Shown piece after piece: positions 15,716-23,287 of a stretch of 27,382 nucleotides of DNA (its first letter is position 1; every line of letters begins with the position of its first letter). The DNA comes from Nitrospirota bacterium. GTDB lineage: Bacteria > Nitrospirota > Thermodesulfovibrionia > Thermodesulfovibrionales > JdFR-88. Below the pieces are notes generated by a model. It did not search any database, was not told the DNA's origin, and saw nothing but the letters and a program-made list of their open reading frames with translations. The stretch spans positions 1 through 27,382 of the forward strand of contig JAKAMR010000028.1 in the NCBI GenBank assembly GCA_021812785.1, in the 5' to 3' direction. A program made the position numbers and the translations under genes.

Positions 15716-15970
15716 ATGGACAACGGGAACATCCTCGGCTTTGTGGCTGGAGCGCTTACTACCTTTTCGCTTGTTCCCCAGGCGGTCAAGGCCTGGAGGT
15801 CAAGGCATACGAAGGACGTCTCGATGGGCATGTTCGCCACTTTATGCGCGGGGCTGCTGTGCTGGACGGTTTACGGGTTTTCCATAAACTCCCTTCCCGT
15901 GATCGTCACCAACATCGTCTCCTTCATCCTTGGCATGATCGTAGTACTTCTTAAGATCAGGTACGGCTGA
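15716..15970 (+). CDS. SemiSWEET / PQ-loop sugar transporter
   Basis: This 84-residue protein has three hydrophobic segments and the PQ motif (TTFSLVPQAVKAWRSRHTKD) in the first, the hallmark of bacterial SemiSWEETs. These work as homodimers and move sugars such as glucose or sucrose across the inner membrane by facilitated diffusion. The length is normal for the family (~85-95). I chose the ATG at 15716 because an upstream TTG (15668) would put the N-terminus inside the repeat and add non-family sequence. No strong Shine-Dalgarno is visible. It sits among alpha-glucan enzymes, which suggests it handles glucose or a small glucan, but the substrate is inferred. Confidence 0.88.
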   Translation: MDNGNILGFVAGALTTFSLVPQAVKAWRSRHTKDVSMGMFATLCAGLLCWTVYGFSINSLPVIVTNIVSFILGMIVVLLKIRYG

Positions 15971-15996
15971 AAAAGTGTCCTGTCCCAGAAATCCGT

Positions 15997-16066
15997 TGTC
16001 ATTCCCGAAAGCAAGCGCGACGGGAATCAGTCTTTTAAGGCTGATTCAGGAAAGGCCGGAATGACA
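15997..16066. repeat. Palindromic intergenic element with terminal inverted repeats
   Basis: The terminal inverted repeats are TGTCATTCC (15997-16005) and GGAATGACA (16058-16066). Inside are two further hairpins: ATTCCCG...CGGGAAT (16001-16007 / 16021-16027) and AATCAG...CTGATT (16025-16030 / 16041-16046). Its compact, fully symmetrical form of about 70 bp is typical of REP/MITE-like intergenic elements in bacterial genomes. Only one copy is in this window. It lies downstream of the SemiSWEET gene and may also affect its transcript end. Confidence 0.6.
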
Positions 16067-16128
16067 TAATAAACCTATTATATTGCCAGTTATTTATCAC
16101 TGATACCGTCTCTCTTATTCCTTTTTGT

Positions 16129-16157
16129 TTGACAGCCCCCGGCGCATCTGATAATTA
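16129..16157 (+). promoter_or_regulatory. Candidate sigma-70-type promoter for the glycosyltransferase gene
   Basis: A perfect -35 TTGACA lies at 16129-16134. The -10 is either GATAAT (16150-16155, 15-bp spacing) or TAATTA (from 16152, 17-bp spacing). It lies about 70-90 nt before the TTG start at 16227. It is a prediction from consensus only. Confidence 0.45.
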
Positions 16158-16226
16158 AGAAATAGAGGCATCCTTGTTTACCATTTTTTTCAGGACCGAT
16201 TAAAACTTCTTTAGAGGGAATTCCCT

Positions 16227-17315
16227 TTGCGCCGATTAAGGATAGCCGTGCTTTCACCGCTGTATGAAAGCGTCCCGCCAAAGCTGTACGGTGGGACGGA
16301 GAGGGTCGTCTCCTATCTTTCCGAGGCGCTGGTGAAAGCGGGGCAGGATGTAACACTGTTTGCCTCCGGGGACTCGAACACCTCGGCCAGGCTTGTGCCG
16401 GTAACAAGCCGGTCCCTGCGCCTGGACCCAGGGTGCAGGGACCCGATTGCCTGCCATTTCATGCTGATGGAGAGGGTCCTCAAGCATGAAGAGGAGTTCG
16501 ACATAATACACTCCAACGTGGATTACCTGAGCCTTGCTTTCGCCAGGAGGATGCGGACGCCGTTTGTCACCACGCTGCACGGACGGCTGGACATACCCGA
16601 GGTGGCTTCCATATTTTCCGAATACAGGGAGTTTCCACTGATATCGATCTCGAACGCCCAGAGACGGCCGATGCCCAGGGCCAACTGGCTAAGGACGGTC
16701 TACCACGGCATCCCTGCGGACCTTTACGCCTACAACGGAAGGCCTGGGGAATACCTGGTGTTTGTGGGAAGGATATCGCCAGAGAAAAAGATAGACTCCC
16801 TCATCCGGATAGCCCTGGAGGCGGAGATCCCTCTGAAGATCGCCGCAAAAGTGGACAAGGCGGACAGCGATTATCATGAGGCCGTGGTCCGCCCGCTTCT
16901 TGACAGCTCTCTCGTGGAATTTCTGGGAGAGGTAAACGACCGCGAAAAGGACTCTCTCCTTGGCGGCGCCCTGGCATGCCTTCACCCGGCGGACTGGCCG
17001 GAGCCCTTCGGCCTTGCTCTCATAGAGGCCATGTGCTGCGGCACGCCGGTGATAGCAAGGCGCAGGGGCTCCATCCCCGAGGTCGTGGACCACGGCGTCA
17101 CGGGTCTCATATTCGACAGGGACGAGGAGGCCGTCTTTTATATAAGGAACCATATAGCCTCGGTTTCCAGGGCCGGGTGCAGGCGCCGCTTCGAGGAGCG
17201 CTTCAGCTCAACACGGATGGCGGAGGACTACCTGGCCGCCTACAGGTCTGTCCTGGCAGCCCCGCGGGAGGCGGACTCGGACGGACCCGGAAAGGTAATC
17301 GAGAAGATGCTGTAA
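16227..17315 (+). CDS. GT4-family glycosyltransferase
   Basis: This is a 362-residue GT-B fold retaining glycosyltransferase. The N-terminal domain has the glycine-rich donor/acceptor loop (PPKLYGGTERVVSYLSEAL), and HGRLDIPE follows. The C-terminal Rossmann domain has VFVGRISPEKKID and the E-x7-E motif in PEPFGLALIEAMCCGTPVIA, which binds the nucleotide sugar. The start is TTG at 16227 with GAGGGA about 7 nt upstream; a GTG at 16248 is less likely. The debranching-enzyme gene follows 68 nt later, so a role in building or trimming alpha-glucan is plausible. However, GT4 enzymes use many donors and acceptors, so the product cannot be named. No signal peptide is seen. Confidence 0.88.
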   Translation: MRRLRIAVLSPLYESVPPKLYGGTERVVSYLSEALVKAGQDVTLFASGDSNTSARLVPVTSRSLRLDPGCRDPIACHFMLMERVLKHEEEFDIIHSNVDYLSLAFARRMRTPFVTTLHGRLDIPEVASIFSEYREFPLISISNAQRRPMPRANWLRTVYHGIPADLYAYNGRPGEYLVFVGRISPEKKIDSLIRIALEAEIPLKIAAKVDKADSDYHEAVVRPLLDSSLVEFLGEVNDREKDSLLGGALACLHPADWPEPFGLALIEAMCCGTPVIARRRGSIPEVVDHGVTGLIFDRDEEAVFYIRNHIASVSRAGCRRRFEERFSSTRMAEDYLAAYRSVLAAPREADSDGPGKVIEKML

Positions 17316-17383
17316 AAATGAAATAAACCAAAAACTGAAATTCCCGCTTCAAAAATGGAGGCGCCGGAAGGAGCAAGCGGAAA

Positions 17384-19552
17384 GTGCACGAGGTCAGCAG
17401 GTTAAAGGACAAGTTTTACATAGTAGCCACCTCATCCATTCTGGACCCGCACAGGCTCATAGTCAAGCATGGCGAAACCTTTGGCGTATTCAGCCGTTTT
17501 GGAGACATCCTGCCCTTCGGAAAAGGAGAGCAGGGGCTTTTTCACGAGGGCACCCGTTATCTCTCCAGGTACGCGCTTGAGGTAAACGGACTGAGGCCGC
17601 TTTTTCTCAGCTCCAACGTGGACGAGGACAACATCCTTGTCACGGTCGACCTCACGAACCCCGACCTCTACAAAGGGGGCAGGGAGCTTATAAAACGGGA
17701 TATGGTCCACATCATGCGCTCCAGGCTTTTGTCCGGCGGGTGCTGCCTGGAATACATCAGGCTCAGGAATTTCGACAAAAAGACCGCCGCCGGGCTGTTC
17801 ATTGAGCTTGAGTTCGAGGCCGACTTCGCGGATATCTTCGAGGTGCGCGGAATGAAAAGAAGGCGGAGGGGGCGCATGCTTGCGCCGGAGGCGGGCGGAA
17901 AAGAAATACTCTTGTCTTATGAAGGCCTGGACGGGGTGTTGCGCCGCTCGCTCATAAAATTCTCCCATGCGCCCGACGAGATACGGGAAGGCCGCCGCGC
18001 CATCTTCAAAAAAGACCTGAAGCCGGGCCAGACAGACACTTTTTCCCTTTCCGTCTCCTGCCTCGCGGGAAAAAACAGGCGCGCACCCGCATACAAGTCC
18101 GCCTGCGGCCGGCTCAGGAAGCAGGCGCAGGACTTCCTGGGAACGGCCACGCGCATCCATACGTCAAACGACCTCTTCAACGAGTCCGTAAGGAAGGCCG
18201 TGTCCGACATCATGATGATGCTTACACGCACGCCCCATGGCGCATATCCCTATGGCGGCATCCCGTGGTATGCAACCGTCTTTGGCAGGGACGGCATCAT
18301 AACCGCCCTCCAGTGCCTCTGGATGAAGCCAGAGATAGCCAGGGACGTGCTCAGGCACCTGTCCGCCACCCAGGCGCAGGAACCGGACAGGAAAAGGGCG
18401 GCGGAACCCGGGAAGATAATACATGAATCCAGGAAGGGCGAGATGGCCGCCCTGGAAGAGATACCTTTTGGCGCATATTACGGCAGCGTGGATTCCACGC
18501 CGCTTTTTCTGATGCTTGCCGGAGCCTACCTTAAAAGGACTGGCGACCTGGAGCTTGTCAGGGAGCTGTGGGAAAGCATAGAGCTTGCAGCGCTCTGGAT
18601 GGAACACTACGGTGATGTGGACGGGGACGGCTTCCTGGAATATGTCCCCCACAGGAACGGACTGGTAAACCAGGGCTGGAAGGACTCGTTCGATTCCGTT
18701 TTCCACAGAAACGGCGCCTTCCCGGAGGGGCCGGTAGCCCTGTGCGAGGTGCAGGGATATGCCTACGCGGCAAAGATGGAAACGGCGGAGCTGGCTGGCG
18801 CCCTTGGGAAAAAAGAGATGGCACTGAGGCTCCGGGCGGAGGCTGAAAAGCTAAGGAAAGATTTTGACCGCTCTTTCTGGGACGCGGAGCTTGGGACCTA
18901 TGTCCTGGCCCTTGACGGGGAAAAGAAGCCCTGCCGGGTGGTGGCCTCCAACGCGGGCCATGCGCTTTTTACCACCATCGCGCTACCGGAGAGGGCCGCA
19001 ATGGTGGCCAGGAAGCTGACCTCCGAGCACATGTTCTCCGGATGGGGCATCAGGACGCTCTCGTCAACCGAGCTTCCCTACAATCCCATGTCCTACCATA
19101 ACGGCTCCGTCTGGCCCCATGACAACTCTATCGCCGCCGCCGGATTTTCCCGGTACATGCTCAGGGAACATTTCATGAAGGTATTTACCGGGATATTCGA
19201 GGCCTCTCTTCACATGGAGTTCCAGCGGCTCCCGGAGCTTTTCTGCGGCTTTCACAGGAGAAAGGGCCAGCCGCCCACCCTCTATCCCGTCGCCTGCGCG
19301 CCGCAGACATGGGCCTCCGGTTCGCTCCTGCTGATGCTTCAGACCTCGCTCGGGCTGGAGTTCGAGCCTGAAAGCTCAAGACTTCTTATGAAGGGGCCGG
19401 CGCTGCCTGAATTCCTCGATTGGGTGCGCCTTGAAAATCTCCTGGTGGCTCCGGGCAGGTCTGTGGACCTTAACATAAGGAGGCACAGGGAAAGCGTTTC
19501 GGTGGAGGTGGAAAAAAAGGCCCCGGGCATAAGCATTACCGTCTATAAATGA
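17384..19552 (+). CDS. Glycogen debranching enzyme / amylo-alpha-1,6-glucosidase (GH133-type)
   Basis: This 722-residue protein would remove alpha-1,6 branches from glycogen-like glucan. The N-terminal ~230 residues form the bacterial-type GDE beta-domain (HGETFGVFSRFGDI, LFHEGTRYLSRYALEVNG). The rest is an (alpha/alpha)6 catalytic domain. GIPWYATVFGRDGIIT, DGDGFLEYV, GLVNQGWKDSFDSVF and YHNGSVWPHDNSIAAAGF are characteristic and include the expected acidic catalytic residues. The start is GTG at 17384, preceded by GGAAGGAG with ~10 nt spacing. Its stop overlaps the convergent mocA end by 17 nt, leaving no room for a separate terminator. It probably forms an operon with the upstream glycosyltransferase. 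Confidence 0.93.
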   Translation: MHEVSRLKDKFYIVATSSILDPHRLIVKHGETFGVFSRFGDILPFGKGEQGLFHEGTRYLSRYALEVNGLRPLFLSSNVDEDNILVTVDLTNPDLYKGGRELIKRDMVHIMRSRLLSGGCCLEYIRLRNFDKKTAAGLFIELEFEADFADIFEVRGMKRRRRGRMLAPEAGGKEILLSYEGLDGVLRRSLIKFSHAPDEIREGRRAIFKKDLKPGQTDTFSLSVSCLAGKNRRAPAYKSACGRLRKQAQDFLGTATRIHTSNDLFNESVRKAVSDIMMMLTRTPHGAYPYGGIPWYATVFGRDGIITALQCLWMKPEIARDVLRHLSATQAQEPDRKRAAEPGKIIHESRKGEMAALEEIPFGAYYGSVDSTPLFLMLAGAYLKRTGDLELVRELWESIELAALWMEHYGDVDGDGFLEYVPHRNGLVNQGWKDSFDSVFHRNGAFPEGPVALCEVQGYAYAAKMETAELAGALGKKEMALRLRAEAEKLRKDFDRSFWDAELGTYVLALDGEKKPCRVVASNAGHALFTTIALPERAAMVARKLTSEHMFSGWGIRTLSSTELPYNPMSYHNGSVWPHDNSIAAAGFSRYMLREHFMKVFTGIFEASLHMEFQRLPELFCGFHRRKGQPPTLYPVACAPQTWASGSLLLMLQTSLGLEFEPESSRLLMKGPALPEFLDWVRLENLLVAPGRSVDLNIRRHRESVSVEVEKKAPGISITVYK

Positions 19553-20219
19553 GCCCCCGGCCCTCCATGAGCGCCTTAATCCTCAAATAATCTTCAGGCG
19601 TGTCCATGTCCGCAGTGACCCCTTCGTCCTTCACGGCAAGAAATACCGTTTCATCCTCATGCTTTTTTACCAGGTCCCTCAGTGTAAAAAAACCCGCCCG
19701 GAACTGAAAAAACTCATCCAGGAACAGACGGGGAAAGAGCGCCGGATGTCCCCTTTTCCCTTCATGGACCGGAACGATTATGTTCCCGGGGGTTTTCCCC
19801 ATGTGGCGCTCAAGCAAGACCTCCACCGTTTCCGCGGAGACCATGGGGTGGTCGGAAAGCGCCACAAGCACGCCTGATGAAACAGGACTGACCATGCGCA
19901 GGCCCGCCCGCACCGATCCGGCCATATCGCTGCCCATGACATCATTTACCGCGATCTTCACCTGCAACCCCTTCATGCGGCAAAGCGCCAGCAGCCCCTC
20001 CATCGCCGCCTCAAGGCCTTCGCTTCCTTTTGCGGTGACGATCACCAGTTCCCGGACCTTATGGCTTTTCTGCAGGGCCAGGGCTTCCGCGCACCACAGG
20101 ATCGCCGGTTTCCCGTCAATCGGAAGGAGCTGTTTTGGCCGCCCCATTCTGCTTGAAGAGCCCGCCGCAAGCAGGACCGCCGTCACCTGCCCTCTGCCTC
20201 TGTCCCTGTTTTTTGGCAT
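19536..20219 (-). CDS. mocA: Molybdenum cofactor cytidylyltransferase-like NTP transferase (MocA family)
   Basis: This is a 227-residue nucleotidyltransferase with the signature [20 protein letters not shown] at the N-terminus and ALSDHPMV for the metal-binding Asp. Enzymes of this type add CMP to molybdopterin for xanthine-oxidase-family hydroxylases. I chose the ATG at 20219, which has AAAGGAG 5-6 nt upstream; a GTG at 20225 is too close to that site. The start lies inside the 3' end of xdhC (37-nt overlap), so the pair is translationally coupled. The partner [2Fe-2S] subunit is divergent nearby. CTP versus GTP specificity cannot be read from sequence alone. Confidence 0.85.
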   Translation of the reverse strand: MPKNRDRGRGQVTAVLLAAGSSSRMGRPKQLLPIDGKPAILWCAEALALQKSHKVRELVIVTAKGSEGLEAAMEGLLALCRMKGLQVKIAVNDVMGSDMAGSVRAGLRMVSPVSSGVLVALSDHPMVSAETVEVLLERHMGKTPGNIIVPVHEGKRGHPALFPRLFLDEFFQFRAGFFTLRDLVKKHEDETVFLAVKDEGVTADMDTPEDYLRIKALMEGRGLIYRR

Positions 20220-21028
20220 CCGCACTCCTTTGGCTCCGTCCTTTGGCTCCGTTTCTGTATGAGCTGGGCCGTGATGCTTATGGCTATCTCTTCGGGGGTC
20301 TGCGAGCCGATGGGAAGGCCCGCGGGCGATGCCACTCGCTCGATGTCCGCCGCTTTGAAGCCGGCCACTTTCAGCTGCCGGGCGAATATGGCCTTTTTGC
20401 GCCTGCTGCCCACAAGCGCTATGAAGGAAGCGTCGGTCCTTAAAGCGGCCTTTACCGCGTCAAGGTCATGGTTATGGCCCCTGGTGGCGATAACGATATA
20501 GGAGTTTTCACCGATGGGCCTGCCGCTTAAAGGATCGGCAAAATCCCTTACCGCGGTTTCCTGGGCCTGGGGGATGTTCCGGCTGTTTGCAAACTCCTGC
20601 CGGTCGTCGATCACCGTCACCCGGAACCCGGCAAAGACGCCTGCTGCTGCCAGCGCGCGGCCCACGTGCCCGGCCCCAAGGATGATGAGGTCCGGCCCGG
20701 GGACAACCGGCTCTATGTAGACAAGCACCCTTCCCCCGCAGACAAGCCCTCCCCCGCCTCCTGCAAGACCACCCGGAGCGGGGTCTTTTCCGGTCAGGTC
20801 AAAGTGGGCGGTAACGGGAAATCCGTCCTTCATTGCCATCAGCGCCCTGCTTGTCACCTCGGCCTCCAGGCAGCCGCCCCCAAGTGTGCCAAGGACCGTG
20901 CCGTCCTTCCGCACAAGCATCTTCGCCCCCTCTTTACGCGGGGTGGAGCCCGAGCTCTGCACAATTACTGCAAGCGCGCATGGGACGCGCTGCCCCTTTA
21001 ACCTCGCCAGTTCCTCATAGATGTCCAT
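20183..21028 (-). CDS. xdhC: XdhC/CoxI-family molybdenum-hydroxylase maturation factor
   Basis: This is a protein of 281 residues. XdhC binds molybdenum cofactor and delivers the sulfurated form to xanthine dehydrogenase-type enzymes. The N-terminal CoxI domain has [15 protein letters not shown] and [13 protein letters not shown]. The C-terminal Rossmann domain has [24 protein letters not shown] and [10 protein letters not shown]. The ATG at 21028 ([13 protein letters not shown]) is preferred. An upstream ATG at 21070 adds 14 unrelated residues. The very C-terminus crosses a 13-bp tandem duplication and runs into mocA, so the last ~20 residues ([13 protein letters not shown]...) may be recent in origin. 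Confidence 0.9.
   Translation of the reverse strand: MDIYEELARLKGQRVPCALAVIVQSSGSTPRKEGAKMLVRKDGTVLGTLGGGCLEAEVTSRALMAMKDGFPVTAHFDLTGKDPAPGGLAGGGGGLVCGGRVLVYIEPVVPGPDLIILGAGHVGRALAAAGVFAGFRVTVIDDRQEFANSRNIPQAQETAVRDFADPLSGRPIGENSYIVIATRGHNHDLDAVKAALRTDASFIALVGSRRKKAIFARQLKVAGFKAADIERVASPAGLPIGSQTPEEIAISITAQLIQKRSQRTEPKECGCQKTGTEAEGR
20226..20251. repeat. 13-bp tandem duplication at the xdhC-mocA junction
   Basis: TCCTTTGGCTCCG occurs twice in direct tandem (20226-20238 and 20239-20251). The unit is not a multiple of three, so gain or loss of a copy changes the reading frame of the xdhC C-terminus. The first copy supplies the AAAGGAG ribosome binding site of mocA. Confidence 0.9.
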
Positions 21029-21071
21029 CTTCCCATAAAGTCTATGACCTGACGGACGATGCCGCAACATG

Positions 21072-21100
21072 TTTACACTTGCCGCAAAGACAAATAGAAT
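21072..21100 (+). promoter_or_regulatory. Candidate promoter for the [2Fe-2S] subunit gene
   Basis: TTTACA (21072-21077), 17-bp spacer and TAGAAT (21095-21100) match the sigma-70 consensus at 5 of 6 positions each. The -10 ends only 14 nt before the ATG, so the leader would be very short and would barely contain the GGAGG site. That weakens the prediction. Confidence 0.4.
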
Positions 21101-21114
21101 TTACTGGAGGGCCC

Positions 21115-21573
21115 ATGATATCCATCACGGTAAACGGAAAGCGCTACAACCTCGATGTGCCTCCCGAAAAACCTCTTTTATGGGTCATAAGGGAGGACCT
21201 CGGTCTTACCGGGACAAAATACGGATGCGGGATGGCCCAGTGCGGAGCCTGCACGGTGCATGTGAACGGGAAGGCGGTGCGCTCCTGCGTGACCCCGGTC
21301 TCATCGGTGGCGGGCAAGGATTTTTCCGTGGTCACCATCGAAGGCCTGCCCGAAGACCACCCGGTAAAGAAGGCCTGGATAGAGGAACGGGTGCCGCAGT
21401 GCGGGTACTGCCAGCCTGGCCAGGTCATGCAGGCGGCGGCGCTGCTCATGGCAAACCCCAGGCCGTCCGAGGCCCGGATAATAAAGGCCATGGAAGGCAA
21501 CCTCTGCCGCTGCGGCACATATCCCTCGATCAAAAAGGCGATCCGCAGGGCCGCAAAGAACACTTTAAAATAA
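21115..21573 (+). CDS. [2Fe-2S] subunit of a molybdenum hydroxylase (CoxS/IorA type)
   Basis: This 152-residue protein has the standard two-domain layout of small iron-sulfur subunits of the xanthine oxidase family. The N-terminal plant-ferredoxin-like cluster is [17 protein letters not shown] with a fourth Cys in AVRSCVTPV. The C-terminal helical domain has QCGYCQPGQ and NLCRCGTY for the second cluster. It passes electrons from the Mo site to an acceptor. The ATG at 21115 has GGAGG 4 nt upstream; the open frame upstream belongs to the opposite strand's xdhC. The large Mo-binding subunit is not in the window: the next gene is zwf on the other strand. Confidence 0.93.
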   Translation: MISITVNGKRYNLDVPPEKPLLWVIREDLGLTGTKYGCGMAQCGACTVHVNGKAVRSCVTPVSSVAGKDFSVVTIEGLPEDHPVKKAWIEERVPQCGYCQPGQVMQAAALLMANPRPSEARIIKAMEGNLCRCGTYPSIKKAIRRAAKNTLK

Positions 21574-21669
21574 AGCGATCCCTACCCTGACCCCGAAAAC
21601 AGCATTTTAAAAAAACCATACAGGCAGACGCCCGATTTTAATTTGTAAAGTAAAAGCCGCTGGACCGGA

Positions 21670-23208
21670 TCACAGAGGGTCCCAGGCCCGCCCGTCCCTT
21701 GCAAGCAGGGCATCCGCCTCTGCAGGCCCCGAAGAGCCCGCCGCGTAATTCGGAAAATCCTTCATCTCCATGGAATCCGTTTTGCCTATCACCGGCGAAA
21801 GGAGCTCCCAGGAGGCCTCCACCTCCTCTGCGCAAGCAAAGAGCATCTGGTCACCCTGCATGCAGTCAAGGAGGATTCTGGCATAATCCGCCGTAGCGCC
21901 CTTTGAATACTTGTAATCGAGCCTGACCGGGCCAAGGCATATCCTGGAGCCGGGCTGCTTTGCCTGAAGGAAAAGATCCATTTTTTCTTCGGGCTGTATG
22001 CACAGGGTAAGGGTGTTGGGCTCTATCCTTTCCCCTGTGTATTGCCTGAATAGGGTGTGAGGCACAGGCTTGAAATGTATCGATATCTCCCCCCTCCGGC
22101 CTGACAGTCTCTTGCCGGAACGCAGGTAGAAAGGGACGCCGCGCCACCTCCAGTTTTCCACCTCCAGCTTCAGGGCTGCATACGTGGCGGTATTGGAAAG
22201 CCGGGAAACGCCCGGCTCGTCCCTGTAAGCCGGGACTTCGCCGTCCGTTCTCCCCCGTCCGTACTGGCCCAGGATCAGGAACTCATTCATCTTCTGCAGG
22301 TCAAGCCTGCTTATGGACCCAAGCACCTTGGCCCGCTCGCTCCTTACCTTTGCGGTCGTAAAGGCGGAGGGGGGCTCCATGGCGGTAAGGGCCAGCAGGT
22401 GCAGCATATGGTTCTGGAACATGTCCCTGAGCACCCCGGCCTCCTCGAAATATGCCCCCCTGTACTCTATGCCGATGGCCTCGGCCGCGGTTATCTGCAC
22501 ATGGTCTATGAAATGGTTGTTCCAGACCGGCTCGAAAATGGAGTTTGCGAACCTGAACATCAGGATGTTCTGGACGGTCTCCTTTGCCAGGAAATGGTCC
22601 ATCCGGTATATCTGCTCCTCTTTGAAATACTTCCTGAGGAGGCTGTTCAGCCTTTTGGCCGATTCGAGGTCCCGCCCGAAGGGTTTTTCAACCACGATGT
22701 GTGAATATCCGCCGTTTTCCCCTCCATCCGGGGGCTCTGCCGAAGCACCCGCTTCCCCAAGGTTCGTTATGACATCTTCGAATGCGGAAGGAGGCACCGC
22801 AAGATAAAAAATGCGGTTTCCGCAGGTCCCGTAGCGGCCTTCAAGCGGGGCGCATTTTGCAAGCATTCCGGCATAAGTCTCCGGGCTTCCCATGGGCATG
22901 TAGCGCAGCCTGTCCGCAAGCTCCTGCCATTTTTTCTCGTCGAATCCGCCGGCCGGTTGCGCACTAAGGACCGCCGCCCGCATCTGCCGCCTGAACTCCT
23001 CCGTGCTCATGCTTTTTCTCCCGGAGCCCACTATCAGGAAGTGCCCTGGCAGCAGGGACAGCGTGTTCAGCTGATAAAGCGATGGCATTATCTTTCTTCT
23101 GGTCAGGTCCCCGGTGGCGCCAAAGATGAACAGACTGAAGGGTTTCGGACGCTCGAACTCACAGCTTTCCGCCTGGGCCCCGGCCTCAAGCACTGCCGGA
23201 CCGGCCAT
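21670..23208 (-). CDS. zwf: Glucose-6-phosphate 1-dehydrogenase
   Basis: This 512-residue enzyme oxidises glucose-6-phosphate to 6-phosphogluconolactone, making NADPH at the entry of the oxidative pentose phosphate pathway. The N-terminal nucleotide-binding motif is FIFGATGDLTRRKIMPSLY. The active-site motif appears as RMDHFLAKETVQN, a variant of the usual R-I-D-H-Y-L-G-K-E that keeps the catalytic His and Lys. WNNHFIDHVQITAAE and FYLRSGKRL are also conserved. The ATG at 23208 has GGAGG ~10 nt upstream. pgl and gnd are not nearby. It could take up glucose-6-phosphate derived from the neighbouring glucan enzymes; that link is only by position. Confidence 0.96.
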   Translation of the reverse strand: MAGPAVLEAGAQAESCEFERPKPFSLFIFGATGDLTRRKIMPSLYQLNTLSLLPGHFLIVGSGRKSMSTEEFRRQMRAAVLSAQPAGGFDEKKWQELADRLRYMPMGSPETYAGMLAKCAPLEGRYGTCGNRIFYLAVPPSAFEDVITNLGEAGASAEPPDGGENGGYSHIVVEKPFGRDLESAKRLNSLLRKYFKEEQIYRMDHFLAKETVQNILMFRFANSIFEPVWNNHFIDHVQITAAEAIGIEYRGAYFEEAGVLRDMFQNHMLHLLALTAMEPPSAFTTAKVRSERAKVLGSISRLDLQKMNEFLILGQYGRGRTDGEVPAYRDEPGVSRLSNTATYAALKLEVENWRWRGVPFYLRSGKRLSGRRGEISIHFKPVPHTLFRQYTGERIEPNTLTLCIQPEEKMDLFLQAKQPGSRICLGPVRLDYKYSKGATADYARILLDCMQGDQMLFACAEEVEASWELLSPVIGKTDSMEMKDFPNYAAGSSGPAEADALLARDGRAWDPL

Positions 23209-23253
23209 AAATAATATTCCTCCATTTTTTTATCGGAAATCCGGATTTTTTAT

Positions 23254-23281
23254 AGACTATCACCTTGAAATTCGGAGTCAA
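23254..23281 (-). promoter_or_regulatory. Candidate promoter for zwf
   Basis: On the minus strand, TTGACT (23281-23276), a 16-bp spacer and TAGTCT (23259-23254) lie between the tamB stop and zwf. A TATAAA overlaps just downstream. The ATG of zwf is about 45 nt further on. It is a consensus-based guess. Confidence 0.3.
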
Positions 23282-23287
23282 TAGCCG

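Noticed and set aside
20833..21114. N-terminal extension of the [2Fe-2S] subunit
   Set aside because: It overlaps xdhC on the other strand. The ATG at 21115 has a good ribosome binding site and begins exactly at the ferredoxin domain.
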